DNA from: Fimbriimonadaceae bacterium
GTDB taxonomy: Bacteria; Armatimonadota; UBA10988
Length of the DNA: 64,000 nt
Reading direction: 5' to 3'
Assembly: GCA_020850355.1 (NCBI GenBank)
Contig: JADZEX010000034.1
Location: forward strand, 116,519-180,518
The notes beneath the pieces were generated by a model. The model was not told the DNA's origin. It was given only the letters and a program-made list of their open reading frames with translations, and ran no database searches. Positions within the stretch are counted from its first letter, which is position 1. Each line of letters begins with the position of its first letter. Positions 8,312 to 17,899 of the stretch are shown here, one piece after another. Position numbers and translations under genes: made by a program.

Positions 8312-9490
8312 ATGATCCTCGGACTGCTCTGCGGTCTGCTGACCGCCCTGCCGGAGAGCGCCCCACCGTTGCCCCCGCCCAGCGGCCTGGTGGTCCACGT
8401 CCGGACCGCCGACGAGCTGTTCCGCGCGGCGGCCACCGCGGTCGACGGTACCACCATCGTGCTGGCGCCGGGCGCCTACCAGCTCGACAAGCCGATCGGC
8501 CTCGGCGTCGGGCGGCAAGTTCGCCAGGTCAGCATCCGCGGCGCCACGGGTCGGCCGGAAGACGTGATCGTGCGCGGGGCCGGGATGAACAACCTGGCGG
8601 TGCCGCATGGCTTCTACTTCGACCAGGCCGCCGACTGCCTGCTGGCTGACCTGACCGTTGGGTGGGTGGGCTACCACCCGGTGATGCTGAACGGCGCCGG
8701 GGTGCAGCGGCTGCGGGTCTACCATTGCCGACTGCTGGAAGCTGGCGAGCAGTTCATCAAGGGCTCGGTGCCGCAGGGCTACGGCCGCGGCGCCAGCGGC
8801 GGGGTGGTCGAGTACTGCCACTTCGAGTATGCCCAGCAGGGCCCGCCGAACGGTTACACCCAAGGCGTCGACATCCACGGCGGCGCCGGCTGGGTGGTCC
8901 GGCACAACCGCTTCGTCAACATCACCAGCCCGCCCGGAGCCAGGTACACCAGCGTGCCGGCGGTGCTGTTCTGGAACGGCAGCCGCGACACGCTCTGCGA
9001 GGGCAACCTGTTCGTGAACTGCGACCGCGGCATCGCCTACGGCCTGGGCCTGCGGCCGCAGGGCCCGGATCATCAGGGCGGGATCATCCGTAACAACGTG
9101 ATCCTGACCGAGCCTGGCAAGGTGGCCCACCCGGACGCCGGGATCCTGGTTTGGGACAGCCCCGACACGCAGGTTCTGCACAACAGCGTGCGGCTCAACG
9201 GGGTCTACCCCAACGCGATCGAGGTCCGCTTCGCCAACAGCCGGCACTGCGTGGTGCGCGGCAACCTCTGCGACGCGGCGATCGTCGCCCGCACCGACGG
9301 TGAGCTGCTGGCCAGCGACAACGTCGTCGGCCCGCTGGCCGCCGGCCTGCCGCGCGACGGCGGGCCGCCGCCGGGAGTGCTGCCGACGGTGGCCCGCGTG
9401 GCCGAGTGTCTGTTCGACTTCCTGGGCGCCGCGCGGCCGGAGCAGGCCGCGGTCGGTGCCCACCAGGCGGCCCTGCGGCCCATGGAGTAG
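8312..9490 (+). CDS. Right-handed parallel beta-helix protein
   Basis: 392 aa. The first ~14 residues are a weak signal peptide, and residues 28-75 (VHVRTADELFRAAATA, IVLAPGAYQL) are the usual N-terminal cap of pectate-lyase-like beta helices. The rest is beta-helix coils with repeated Asn/His/Val positions (VVEYCHFEY, VVRHNRFVNI, LCEGNLFVNC, IIRNNVILT, VLHNSVRLN, VVRGNLCDA). Such proteins are often polysaccharide lyases, epimerases or hydrolases, but no catalytic signature can be assigned by eye. It lies 4 bp after the small gene and 4 bp before GH116, so it belongs to the same transcription unit and probably works outside the cell on carbohydrate. Confidence 0.85.
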   Translation: MILGLLCGLLTALPESAPPLPPPSGLVVHVRTADELFRAAATAVDGTTIVLAPGAYQLDKPIGLGVGRQVRQVSIRGATGRPEDVIVRGAGMNNLAVPHGFYFDQAADCLLADLTVGWVGYHPVMLNGAGVQRLRVYHCRLLEAGEQFIKGSVPQGYGRGASGGVVEYCHFEYAQQGPPNGYTQGVDIHGGAGWVVRHNRFVNITSPPGARYTSVPAVLFWNGSRDTLCEGNLFVNCDRGIAYGLGLRPQGPDHQGGIIRNNVILTEPGKVAHPDAGILVWDSPDTQVLHNSVRLNGVYPNAIEVRFANSRHCVVRGNLCDAAIVARTDGELLASDNVVGPLAAGLPRDGGPPPGVLPTVARVAECLFDFLGAARPEQAAVGAHQAALRPME

Positions 9491-9494
9491 ACCG

Positions 9495-12026
9495 ATGCCC
9501 GAGCTTGCCCCGTGGCCGGTGCTGACCTCGTACGATCAGGATCACCAGACCTGCGTCGCCCTGCCGCTGGGCGGGATCGGCACCGGGACCATCGCCCTCG
9601 GCGGCCGCGGCGAGCTGCGCGACTTCGAGGTCGGCAACCGGCCCGCCAAGGGCTACACGCCCGGTCCCAGCTTCTTCGCCCTGTGGGCCCGCCCGACCGG
9701 CGGCACCGCGGTGGCGCGCGGCCTGGAAGGCGTGCTGCAACCGCCCTACGAGGGCGCCTCGGGGGCGCGGCAGCCGAACCACGGCCTGCCGCGTTTCCGG
9801 CACTGCCGCTACGACGCGGCCTACCCGCTGGCGCAGGTCCACCTGAGCGATCCCGAGGTGCCGCTGGAGGTCACCCTGCAGGCCCACAACCCGCTGGTGC
9901 CGGCCGATGTCGCCGCCAGCAGTTGGCCGGTGGCGCAGCTCCGCTGGCGGCTGCACAACCCCGGCTCGGTGGCCGTCAGCGCCAGCGTCGCCGGGTCGCT
10001 GCCGAACTTCATCGGCCGCGACGGCAGCGCCAGCGCGGCGGTCGGCAACCGCAACGAGTTCCGCCGGGGGCTGCGGGTGCAGGGCGTGGTGCTCAGCGCG
10101 CCGGAGCTGAGCCCCTGGGACGAGCGCTGGGGGACCCTGGCGCTGGTCACGACGGCGGCGCGGGGAGTTAGCTACCGCACCGCCTGGGCGCAACTCGGGT
10201 GGGGCGACACGCTGCTCGACTGGTGGGACGACTTCCTGGACGATGGTCGCCTGGAGGAGCGCGATGGCGGTAGCAGCCCCGATCCGCGAGCCTCGCTGGC
10301 GGTCCAGGTGAAGGTGCCGCCGGGGGCGACGCGCGAGGTCACCTTCGTGCTGGCCTGGCACTTCCCGAATCGCCAGACCTGGACCCGCACCCCCGCCGAC
10401 CAGGCCTGCTGCGCCGACGGCGCCTGCGAGAACTCGCCGGACCGGATTGGCAACTACTACACCACCCTCTGGCGCGACGCCTGGGAGGCTGCCGAGCAGT
10501 ACGCCGGGCAGGCCGCCGACCTGGAGGCCCGCACGGTGCGGTTCGTGCGCAGCTTCGTCGAGCAGGATCTGCCGGCGGCGGTCAAGGAGGCGGCGCTCTA
10601 CAACCTCAGCACGCTCCGCAGCCAGACCTGCTTCCGCACCCCCGATGGCCGCTTCTACGGCTTCGAAGGCTGCCACGACCAGGCCGGCTGCTGCCACGGC
10701 TCGTGTACCCATGTCTGGAACTACGAGCAGGCCACCGCCTTCGTCTTCGGCGACCTGGCGCGGCGCCTGCGCGAGGTCGAGTTCGCCCACTGCACCGACG
10801 CCGCCGGCCGGATGAGTTTCCGGGTCAACCTGCCGCTGGAGCGGGCCCAGCAGTTTGCCCATGCCGCCGCCGACGGGCAGATGGGCTGTCTGCTGAAGCT
10901 GCACCGCGAGTGGCGCTTGAGCGGTGACGACGGCTTCCTGCGGGCGCTCTGGCCGGCGGCCCGGCGGGCGCTGGAGTTCTGCTGGGTGCCCGGCGGCTGG
11001 GACGCCGACCAGGACGGCGTGATGGAGGGCTGTCAGCACAACACGATGGACGTCGAGTACTATGGCCCGAACCCCCAGATGACCGGCTGGTACCTGGGAG
11101 CGTTGCGGGCCGCCGAGGAGCTGGCGCGGCACCTCGGCGAACTCGACTTCGCCGAGCGCTGCGCCGACCTCTTCCGGCGGGGCTCGGCCTGGATGGACGA
11201 GCACCTCTTCAACGGCGAGTATTACGAGCAGGAGGTCCGTCCAATCGCCGACCCGGCCGCCATCGCCGCTGGCCTGCGCGTCGGCATGGGCGCGGCCGAT
11301 CTGACCAATCCCGAGCTGCAACTTGGCGCCGGCTGCCTGATCGACCAACTGGTCGGGCAGTTCCAGGCGCAGGTCTGCGGGCTGGGGCACCTGCACGATC
11401 CGGCCAAGGTGGCGACCTGCCTGCAGAGCATCGTGCGCCACAACCGGCGGGCCGACCTGTACGGTCACTTCAACCACCTGCGCAGCTACGCGCTGGCCGA
11501 CGAGAGCGCCGTGCTGATGGCCAGCTACCCGCGCGGCCGGCGCCCGCGGCGGCCGTTCCCCTACTTCACCGAGGTGATGACCGGCTTCGAGTACACCTTG
11601 GCCGTGGGCCTCTTGCAGGAGGGTCTGACCCAGCTCGGGCTGGAGCTGATCACCGCGATCCGCGCCCGCTACGATGGGCGGCGGCGGAACCCCTTCGACG
11701 AAGCCGAGTGCGGCCATCATTACGCCCGGGCGATGGCCAGTTGGGGGGCCGTGCTGGCGCTGACCGGATTCGACTGGGAAGGCGGCCCCGGCCGGCTGAC
11801 CTTCGCGGCCCCAGTGCAGCCGACCACCTGGAGCTGGTCGACCGGCGACGCCTGGGGCACGGTGCAGCTCGAACCGCGCGACGGCCAGCAGGCGGTCACG
11901 CTGACCGTCGCCGGCGGCGAGCTGCGGCTGCGCGAGCTGCGACTGCGTGGCTGGGGAGCTGTCGTGCTGCCCCACGCCCGGCGGCTGCGCGGCACGCTGG
12001 AGTTGCTGGTGGAGCGGGAGGCGTGA
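9495..12026 (+). CDS. GH116-family glycosidase (bile-acid beta-glucosidase/DUF608 type)
   Basis: 843 aa. The N-terminal beta domain begins with ALPLGGIGTGTIALGGRGELRDFE, whose glycine-rich start (LGGIGTGT at residues 25-32) is characteristic of GBA2-like GH116. The (alpha/alpha)6 catalytic part contains FYGFEG (Glu391, aligning with the GBA2 nucleophile), the DUF608 hallmark GSCTHVWNY (402-410), and HNTMDVEYYGPN (Asp519, candidate acid/base). Family members are retaining beta-glucosidases, beta-xylosidases or N-acetylglucosaminidases. No signal peptide is seen, so it may act on imported oligosaccharides. The ATG at 9495 has GGAG upstream, and the stop overlaps the GH95 start (TGATG), which indicates coupled expression. 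Confidence 0.9.
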   Translation: MPELAPWPVLTSYDQDHQTCVALPLGGIGTGTIALGGRGELRDFEVGNRPAKGYTPGPSFFALWARPTGGTAVARGLEGVLQPPYEGASGARQPNHGLPRFRHCRYDAAYPLAQVHLSDPEVPLEVTLQAHNPLVPADVAASSWPVAQLRWRLHNPGSVAVSASVAGSLPNFIGRDGSASAAVGNRNEFRRGLRVQGVVLSAPELSPWDERWGTLALVTTAARGVSYRTAWAQLGWGDTLLDWWDDFLDDGRLEERDGGSSPDPRASLAVQVKVPPGATREVTFVLAWHFPNRQTWTRTPADQACCADGACENSPDRIGNYYTTLWRDAWEAAEQYAGQAADLEARTVRFVRSFVEQDLPAAVKEAALYNLSTLRSQTCFRTPDGRFYGFEGCHDQAGCCHGSCTHVWNYEQATAFVFGDLARRLREVEFAHCTDAAGRMSFRVNLPLERAQQFAHAAADGQMGCLLKLHREWRLSGDDGFLRALWPAARRALEFCWVPGGWDADQDGVMEGCQHNTMDVEYYGPNPQMTGWYLGALRAAEELARHLGELDFAERCADLFRRGSAWMDEHLFNGEYYEQEVRPIADPAAIAAGLRVGMGAADLTNPELQLGAGCLIDQLVGQFQAQVCGLGHLHDPAKVATCLQSIVRHNRRADLYGHFNHLRSYALADESAVLMASYPRGRRPRRPFPYFTEVMTGFEYTLAVGLLQEGLTQLGLELITAIRARYDGRRRNPFDEAECGHHYARAMASWGAVLALTGFDWEGGPGRLTFAAPVQPTTWSWSTGDAWGTVQLEPRDGQQAVTLTVAGGELRLRELRLRGWGAVVLPHARRLRGTLELLVEREA

Positions 12027-14929
12027 TGACCTGGAGCCTGTGGCTGGCCGCGGCCTGCCTGGCGGGCGAGCCCGAGGGCTACGCCTTGACTGCCAGCTCG
12101 GCCGTCTACGAGAGCAGCGACCCGCTGCTGGCGCTGTCGTCCGAGGTGACCCTGGAGGCCTGGGTGCGGGCCGGCAAGCTGCCGGCCGCGGGCGCCCGCA
12201 TCTTGGATCGCCACGCGCCGGGCACCGACGATGGGTACCTGCTGGACACCTATCCCGGCGACAGCCTGCGGCTGATCTGCGCCAACGGTGCGGTGGGGCA
12301 CCCGGCCAGGCTGACCGGCGAGGCCTGGCACCATGTCGTGGCGGTTTACAGCAGCCCGGCGCGGCGGCAGGAGCTGTACCTCGACGGCCGCCTGGTGGCC
12401 AGCCGCCGCGACGGCGCCTTTCCGCCGATCCGTGACGTCAACCAGCCGCTGCGGGTCGGGGCCAACCCGACCGGTGGCGACCGCTTCAACGGCCAGATCC
12501 GCCGGGCTGCGGTCTATCGGCAGGCCCTCAGCGCGGCCGCCGTGGCGGCCCGCGCGGCCGGCGGTGCGGCGCCCGACGGGGTGCTCGGCGAGTGGGTCTT
12601 CGAGCCCCAGGCGCGGGCCGTGCTGCGGCCGGTGGCCGGCACGGTGGTGCTCAGCAGCAGCGGCGACGCGGTCGAGCTAAGCGGCAGCGCGCCGGCGCCG
12701 GAGGCGCCTTTGACGCTCTGGTACCGGCAGCCCGCGCGGCAGTGGGTCGAGGCGCTGGCGCTGGGCAACGGGCGGCTGGGGGCGATGGTCTTCGGCGGTG
12801 TCAGCCGCGAGCGGCTGCAGCTCAACGAAGACACCTTCTGGGCCGCCGGGCCGTACAACCCGGCCGTGCCGGGTGCGCTGCCAGTCTGGCGCGAGGCCCA
12901 GCAGTTGGCGCTGGCCGGCAAGCTGAAGGAGGCCGAGGCGCTCTGCCGCGACAAGCTGTTGGGGAACCCGGGCCGCCAGGTGCCCTACCAGCCGGTCGGT
13001 GACCTGCTGCTGACGCTGCCCGGCGGCGACCAGGCCAGCGACTATCGGCGCAGCCTCGACCTGGACACCGCCACGGCCCTGACCGAGTTCGAGCGCGACG
13101 GCGTCCGGCAGAGCCGCGAAGCCTTCAGCAGTCCGACCGACCAGGTGATCGTGGTCCACCTGCGCGCCGACCGGCCGGGCCAGGTCCACTTCAGCGCCAG
13201 CCTGCGCTCGCCGCAGGAGCACCGGACCGAGGTCCTGGGAGGGGATCTCCAACTGACGGCCCAGGCCCCGCCCTGGCACGGTATCGCCGGGGCGCTGCGC
13301 GCCGTGACCCGGCTGCGGGTGCTGACCCGCGGCGGGCAGCAGGCCGTCGAGGGCGCCACCTTGACGGTCCGCGGTGCCGACGAGGCGACCTTGCTGCTGG
13401 CGATTGCCACCAACTACCGGCGCTACGACGATGTCTCGGGCCAGCCGGAGGCGACCGTCGCGGCGCAGCTCGAGGCCGCCGCGGCGCGGGGCTACAGCGC
13501 CCTGCGAGCGCGCCACTGCGCCGAGCACCAGCGGCTGTTCCGGCGCGTCAGCTTCGACCTGGGCGCGACGCCCGGCCGGGCGCTGCCGACCGACGAGCGC
13601 CTGCAAGCCGCCGCAGCCGGTGCCGCCGACGCCGATCTGGCGGCGCTCTACTTCCAGTTCGGGCGCTACCTGTTGGCGAGCTGCTCCCGCCCCGACGACC
13701 AGCCGGCCAACCTGCAGGGCCTCTGGAACGAGAGTCGCAACCCGCCTTGGGACAGCAAGTTCACGATCAACATCAACACCGAGATGAACTACTGGCCGGC
13801 GGAGAGCGCCAACCTCGCCGAGTGCGTCGAGCCGCTGGCTCGGATGCTGGGCGAGCTGCGCGAGACGGGGGCCGTCACGGCCCGTACGATGTTCGGCGCG
13901 CGGGGCTGGGTCTGCTTCCACAACACCGACCACTGGCGGGCCACGGCGCCGATCGATGGGCCGTGGGCCTACACTCCGACCTGCGGCGCCTGGCTGGCCA
14001 CCGCGCTCTGGGAGCGTTACCTGTTCAGCGGTGAGCGCGCCGACCTGCAGGCCGCCTATCCGCTGCTGCGCGACGCGGCGCTGTTCTTCTTGGACACCCT
14101 GGTCCCCGAGCCGAGCCACGGCTGGCTGGTCACCGCGCCCTCGGCCTCACCCGAAAACCGACACTACCAGGGCACGCCGATCTGCGTCGGGCCGACGATG
14201 GACAATCAGATCTTGCGGGACCTCTTCAGCTACTGCGAGACCGCCAGCGCCGCGTTGGGCGTCGATGCCGACCTACGCGCGCAGTGGGCCGCGACGCGGG
14301 CCAAGCTGCCACCCAACCAGATCGGTCGCGAGGGGCAGTTGCAGGAGTGGCTGGACGATTGGGACACCCAGCCCGGCGCCGACCGGCACCACCGCCACGT
14401 CTCGCACCTCTACGGCCTGTTTCCGAGTGCCCAGATCGACGCCCGGCGCACCCCCGAGCTGGCCGCGGCGGCGCGCCGCTCGCTGGAGCTGCGGGGCGAT
14501 GCGGCGACCGGTTGGAGTCTCGGCTGGAAGCTCAACCTGTGGGCCCGCCTGCGCGATGGCGAGCGGGCGCAGAAGCTGCTGGCGATGCTGCTGCACCCCA
14601 GCCGGACCTATCCCAACCTGTTCGACGCCCACCCGCCGTTCCAGATCGATGGCAACTTCGGGGGCGTCTCGGGGATGGTCGAGATGCTGCTGCAGAGCCA
14701 CGCCGGCGAACTCGATCTGCTGCCGGCGTTGCCGCCGGCCTGGCCACGTGGCAGCGTCCGCGGTCTGCGGGCGCGCGGCGGGTTCGAGGTCGACCTGGCC
14801 TGGGAGGCCGGCCGGCTGACCAGCGCTGCGGTGCGCTCGGCCCGCGGCGGCACGGCGCGGCTGCGGTGGGCTGAGCGGACCGCCGACCTGGCAGTGCCGG
14901 CCGGCGGCGAGGCGGTCTGGCGACCTTAG
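12026..14929 (+). CDS. GH95 alpha-L-fucosidase/galactosidase with N-terminal LamG domain
   Basis: 967 aa. A short signal-like start (MTWSLWLAAACLAGEPEG) is followed by a concanavalin/LamG domain at ~20-205 (VTLEAWVRAG, WHHVVAVYSS, LYLDGRLVA). GH95 begins near residue 235 (LWYRQPARQWVEALALGNGR). All four catalytic positions known from BbAfcA are found: Asn582 and Asn584 in the ININTEMNYW motif, Glu710 in ASPENRH and Asp875 in IDGNFGG. GH95 enzymes invert terminal alpha-1,2-L-fucose or L-galactose. The LamG fusion should help bind the polymer. It overlaps the GH116 stop by one base and is followed 9 bp later by a Tat-exported sulfatase, which suggests a sulfated, fucose-containing substrate. 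Confidence 0.94.
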   Translation: MTWSLWLAAACLAGEPEGYALTASSAVYESSDPLLALSSEVTLEAWVRAGKLPAAGARILDRHAPGTDDGYLLDTYPGDSLRLICANGAVGHPARLTGEAWHHVVAVYSSPARRQELYLDGRLVASRRDGAFPPIRDVNQPLRVGANPTGGDRFNGQIRRAAVYRQALSAAAVAARAAGGAAPDGVLGEWVFEPQARAVLRPVAGTVVLSSSGDAVELSGSAPAPEAPLTLWYRQPARQWVEALALGNGRLGAMVFGGVSRERLQLNEDTFWAAGPYNPAVPGALPVWREAQQLALAGKLKEAEALCRDKLLGNPGRQVPYQPVGDLLLTLPGGDQASDYRRSLDLDTATALTEFERDGVRQSREAFSSPTDQVIVVHLRADRPGQVHFSASLRSPQEHRTEVLGGDLQLTAQAPPWHGIAGALRAVTRLRVLTRGGQQAVEGATLTVRGADEATLLLAIATNYRRYDDVSGQPEATVAAQLEAAAARGYSALRARHCAEHQRLFRRVSFDLGATPGRALPTDERLQAAAAGAADADLAALYFQFGRYLLASCSRPDDQPANLQGLWNESRNPPWDSKFTININTEMNYWPAESANLAECVEPLARMLGELRETGAVTARTMFGARGWVCFHNTDHWRATAPIDGPWAYTPTCGAWLATALWERYLFSGERADLQAAYPLLRDAALFFLDTLVPEPSHGWLVTAPSASPENRHYQGTPICVGPTMDNQILRDLFSYCETASAALGVDADLRAQWAATRAKLPPNQIGREGQLQEWLDDWDTQPGADRHHRHVSHLYGLFPSAQIDARRTPELAAAARRSLELRGDAATGWSLGWKLNLWARLRDGERAQKLLAMLLHPSRTYPNLFDAHPPFQIDGNFGGVSGMVEMLLQSHAGELDLLPALPPAWPRGSVRGLRARGGFEVDLAWEAGRLTSAAVRSARGGTARLRWAERTADLAVPAGGEAVWRP

Positions 14930-14938
14930 GAGCACGCG

Positions 14939-16462
14939 ATGCCTGTCACGACAACTTCCCGCCGGAGCTTCCTGCAGGTCCTCAGCGCCGGCACCGCGCT
15001 GGCGGCGGGCGGTTGGGTGGGCCGCGCGGCCCGCGCCGCGCGGCGGCCCAACGTCGTGGTGATCCTGACCGACGACCTCGGCTACGGCGACTTGAGCTGT
15101 TACGGCGCCACGGCGGTGCAGACGCCGCACCTCGACCGCCTGGCGGCCGGCGGACTGCAGTTCACCGACGGGCACAGCGGCGCAGCCACCTGCACGCCGT
15201 CGCGCTACGCCATGCTGAGCGGCGAATACGCCTTCCGGAAGCCCGGCACGGGCGTGCTGCCCGGCGATGCCAACCTGATCCTGGACCCGCAGCGGCTCAG
15301 CCTGGCCAGCCTGCTGCGCGGCGCGGGCTACCGCACGGGTTGCGTCGGCAAGTGGCATCTCGGGCTGGGGCGCGGGCCGCTCGACTGGAACGCCGAGCTG
15401 CGGCCGGGACCGCTGGAGGTGGGCTTCGAGGAGTGCTTCATCCTGCCCGCCACCGGCGACCGCGTCCCGACGGTCTACGTGCGGGACCGCCGCGTGGTCG
15501 GCCTGGATCCGGCCGACCCGCTGACGGTCAGCTACAAGGAGCCTCTGACCGGTCTGCCAACGGGTCGGGAGCACCCCGAGCTGCTGACGCTGGGGTTGAC
15601 CCACGGGCACGACCAGAGCATCGTCCACGGCATCAGCCGGATCGGCTACCAGCGCGGCGGACGGGCGGCCTGGTGGCGCGACGAGAGCATCGCCGACGTC
15701 TTTCGCGACGAGGCCCTGGCCTTCGTCGAACGCCACCGCGCCGAGCCGTTCTTCCTGTATCTGGCGACCCACGACATCCATGTGCCGCGGGTGCCGCATC
15801 CGCGGTTCGTTGGCGCCACCGCCCTGGGGCCGCGGGGCGACGCCATCGTGCAGCTCGACGCCACCGTCGGCGCGCTGCTCGACGCGCTCGACCGCCACGG
15901 CCTGACCGACGACACCTTGCTGATCTTCAGCAGCGACAACGGCCCGGTGCTCGACGACGGCTACGCCGACCAGGCGGTCGCGAGGCTGGGCCAGCACCGG
16001 CCCGCGGGGCCCTGGCAGGGCGGCAAGTACAGCCCCTACGAGGGCGGCACGCGGGTACCTTTCCTGGTGCGCTGGCCGCAGCGGATCCGGCCTGGCCGCA
16101 GCGACGCGCTGGTCAGCCAGATCGATCTGCTGGCCTCGCTGGCAGCCCTGCTGGAGGTGCCCCTGCCGGCCGCCGCCGCACCCGACAGCTTCAACGTGCT
16201 GCCAGCCCTGCTGGGCGAGTCGCCGACCGGCCGGACGCAGTTGGTGGAGCAGGCCAGCAGCCTGGCCCTGCGCGAGGGCACCTGGAAGTTCATCCCACCC
16301 CGCGGCGGTGCCAACGGCCGGCCGGCGGAGCTGTTTGACCTGGCCGCCGACCCGGGCGAAGAGCACAACCTGGCCCCCGCCGACCCGGCCCGCGCCACGG
16401 CGATGCAGGCCACGCTGCGCCAACTGCGCGAAGCGGGCCGGAGTCGACCGACGACCCCTTGA
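14939..16462 (+). CDS. Tat-exported sulfatase
   Basis: 507 aa. The N-terminus carries a twin-arginine signal (SRRSFLQ at residues 7-13, then AGTALAAGG). The sulfatase core is canonical: NVVVILTDDLGYGD (Asp45, Asp46), C-T-P-S-R with Cys85 as formylglycine precursor, GKWHLGLG and FSSDNGPVLDDG for metal and sulfate binding. Tat export suggests folding and metal loading before export, and it implies that Cys oxidation happens in the cytoplasm. It closes the GH116-GH95 unit (9 bp after GH95, GGAG before the start). It is likely an exo-sulfatase for the same polysaccharide; the specific linkage is unknown. Confidence 0.95.
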   Translation: MPVTTTSRRSFLQVLSAGTALAAGGWVGRAARAARRPNVVVILTDDLGYGDLSCYGATAVQTPHLDRLAAGGLQFTDGHSGAATCTPSRYAMLSGEYAFRKPGTGVLPGDANLILDPQRLSLASLLRGAGYRTGCVGKWHLGLGRGPLDWNAELRPGPLEVGFEECFILPATGDRVPTVYVRDRRVVGLDPADPLTVSYKEPLTGLPTGREHPELLTLGLTHGHDQSIVHGISRIGYQRGGRAAWWRDESIADVFRDEALAFVERHRAEPFFLYLATHDIHVPRVPHPRFVGATALGPRGDAIVQLDATVGALLDALDRHGLTDDTLLIFSSDNGPVLDDGYADQAVARLGQHRPAGPWQGGKYSPYEGGTRVPFLVRWPQRIRPGRSDALVSQIDLLASLAALLEVPLPAAAAPDSFNVLPALLGESPTGRTQLVEQASSLALREGTWKFIPPRGGANGRPAELFDLAADPGEEHNLAPADPARATAMQATLRQLREAGRSRPTTP

Positions 16463-16478
16463 GCGGCGAGACCGGCGC

Positions 16479-17372
16479 TCACTCCGCCGGCGGAGCGGCG
16501 AAGGCCTCGCGGTAGAAGGCCCAGAACGCCTCGCCCAGCGCCTCGATGGTCTGCTGCGGGTTGTGCCCGATGCCTGGCAGCACCGTGAAGCTGTGCGGGA
16601 TGCCCAGGCCGGTGAGGTGCTCGTGGAACTGCCGGTTGAAGCCGGCGGTCTCGTCGCGGTCGCCGATCACCTGGCGCAGGCGGGTGCCTGTTTGCAGCCG
16701 AGCGGCGTTGGCCAGTGCGATTTCCCACGGGCTCTGCGCCCGGAAGTAGGCCCGGTCGCCGCCGTAGACCTGTTGCAGGATCTGCTCGCGCCCCCGCGGC
16801 CCGACGCGCGGCGTGACGTCCAGGTCGGGCTGCAGCGGCCCGGCGCCCAGCAGGGAGACCGTCGCGAACAGCTCGGGGTACTTGAACCCCAGCCGCGCCG
16901 CGCCGTAGCCGCCCATGCTGAACCCGTCGAGCACCCGTCCCTGACGGTTGGCGACGGTGCGCCAGGTGGCGTCGACGTGTGGCAGCAGTTCGTCGATCAG
17001 CACCGTCTCGACGGGCGTGCTGCCGTCGCGCCAGTTGCAGTACATCCCGCCGGGCAGGCCGTTTGGGAAGACCACCAGACAGGGCGGCAGCAGACCGTCG
17101 GCCATCGCCTGGGTGAACCGCGCGGCGAGTGGAGCCAGGCCCGGCAGACCGCCGCCGGAGCCGTGTAGCCAGTAGATCACCGGGAAGCGCCGCGCCGGGT
17201 CCTGGTGGTAGGCCGGCGGCAGCAGCAGGTGGAAGCTGACCTCGCCGTCGACCGCTGCGCTGTGGAAGAGGTAGCGCTGCAGACCGGGGGCGGTCACCGC
17301 TGGAGTGACCCACTCGGCCGGCTCGGCGTGGGCGCCGAGCGCGGTCAGTAGCAGCAGCAGGGCCTGGCGCAT
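16479..17372 (-). CDS. Secreted alpha/beta-hydrolase esterase (EstA / feruloyl-esterase-like)
   Basis: 297 aa from the ATG at 17372, chosen because AGGGGAG lies 7 nt upstream and a signal peptide (MRQALLLLLTALGAHA) follows; an in-frame start at 17399 would be nine residues longer. The fold is the esterase D / enterochelin-esterase type: VIYWLHGSGGG oxyanion region (65-75), nucleophile Ser152 in DGFSMGG, a late Asp in GDRDETAGF and His in LPGIGHN. Such secreted enzymes remove acyl or feruloyl groups from hemicelluloses. It converges on the Tat sulfatase gene with a 16-bp gap. Confidence 0.87.
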   Translation of the reverse strand: MRQALLLLLTALGAHAEPAEWVTPAVTAPGLQRYLFHSAAVDGEVSFHLLLPPAYHQDPARRFPVIYWLHGSGGGLPGLAPLAARFTQAMADGLLPPCLVVFPNGLPGGMYCNWRDGSTPVETVLIDELLPHVDATWRTVANRQGRVLDGFSMGGYGAARLGFKYPELFATVSLLGAGPLQPDLDVTPRVGPRGREQILQQVYGGDRAYFRAQSPWEIALANAARLQTGTRLRQVIGDRDETAGFNRQFHEHLTGLGIPHSFTVLPGIGHNPQQTIEALGEAFWAFYREAFAAPPAE

Positions 17373-17438
17373 CAGCGGGCTCCCCTTGGCCGGAGTCAAT
17401 CCGACTGACGGAGATCGACGCGCGGCCGGGCGACGAGT

Positions 17439-17807
17439 TCAGGCCACCACGGCCGGCGCCTGATACTCGGCTGTAACCAGCGTGTGGATGCCGCCCCGGA
17501 CATTGAAGTCGCCGACCACCTGCATGTAGCGCGGCGCCGCGGCGGCCACGAAGTCGTCGAGGATCTGGTTGGTGACCGCCTCGTGAAAGGTGCCGACGTC
17601 GCGGTAGCTCCAGATGTAGAGCTTGATCGACTTCAGCTCGAGGATCACCTGGTCGGGAATGTACTCGACGCGGATTGTCGCGAAGTCGGGCTGGCCGGTC
17701 TTCGGGCAGACGCAACTGAACTCCGGGATGGTCAGCTCGATCCGATAGTCGCGCTCGGGCTTCGGGTTGGGCACGACCTCCAGGTGGCGGCTCGGTTGGC
17801 TAGGCAT
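17439..17807 (-). CDS. queF: NADPH-dependent 7-cyano-7-deazaguanine reductase QueF
   Basis: 122 aa, a short (unimodular, YkvM-type) QueF. It reduces preQ0 to preQ1 in queuosine biosynthesis for tRNA modification. The nucleophile lies in [10 protein letters not shown] (Cys34), with Asp41 seven residues later and His75-Glu76 in GTFHE forty-two residues after the Cys, matching the B. subtilis spacing. The QueF signature [14 protein letters not shown] is intact. The start at 17807 gives a normal length. It lies downstream of nothing related: the upstream neighbour diverges and the next gene is an esterase, so other queuosine genes must be elsewhere. No preQ1 riboswitch was recognised in the 92-bp upstream gap. 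Confidence 0.96.
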   Translation of the reverse strand: MPSQPSRHLEVVPNPKPERDYRIELTIPEFSCVCPKTGQPDFATIRVEYIPDQVILELKSIKLYIWSYRDVGTFHEAVTNQILDDFVAAAAPRYMQVVGDFNVRGGIHTLVTAEYQAPAVVA

Positions 17808-17899
17808 GCGGCGATTCTACCTGCCGGCTGGCGCTGGTCAAGGACCGGCAGGAGGCCGCAGCCCGAGGGCGTACTGCGCAGGGACGGTCGGAGACGGCG

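Noticed and set aside
9195..11975. Antisense open frame of 926 codons opposite GH116
   Set aside because: The plus strand encodes a complete GH116 with catalytic residues; the antisense product shows no recognisable domain.
17820..17852. Inverted repeat upstream of queF as a preQ1 riboswitch
   Set aside because: An 8-bp stem with a 17-nt loop, lacking the preQ1 pseudoknot features.
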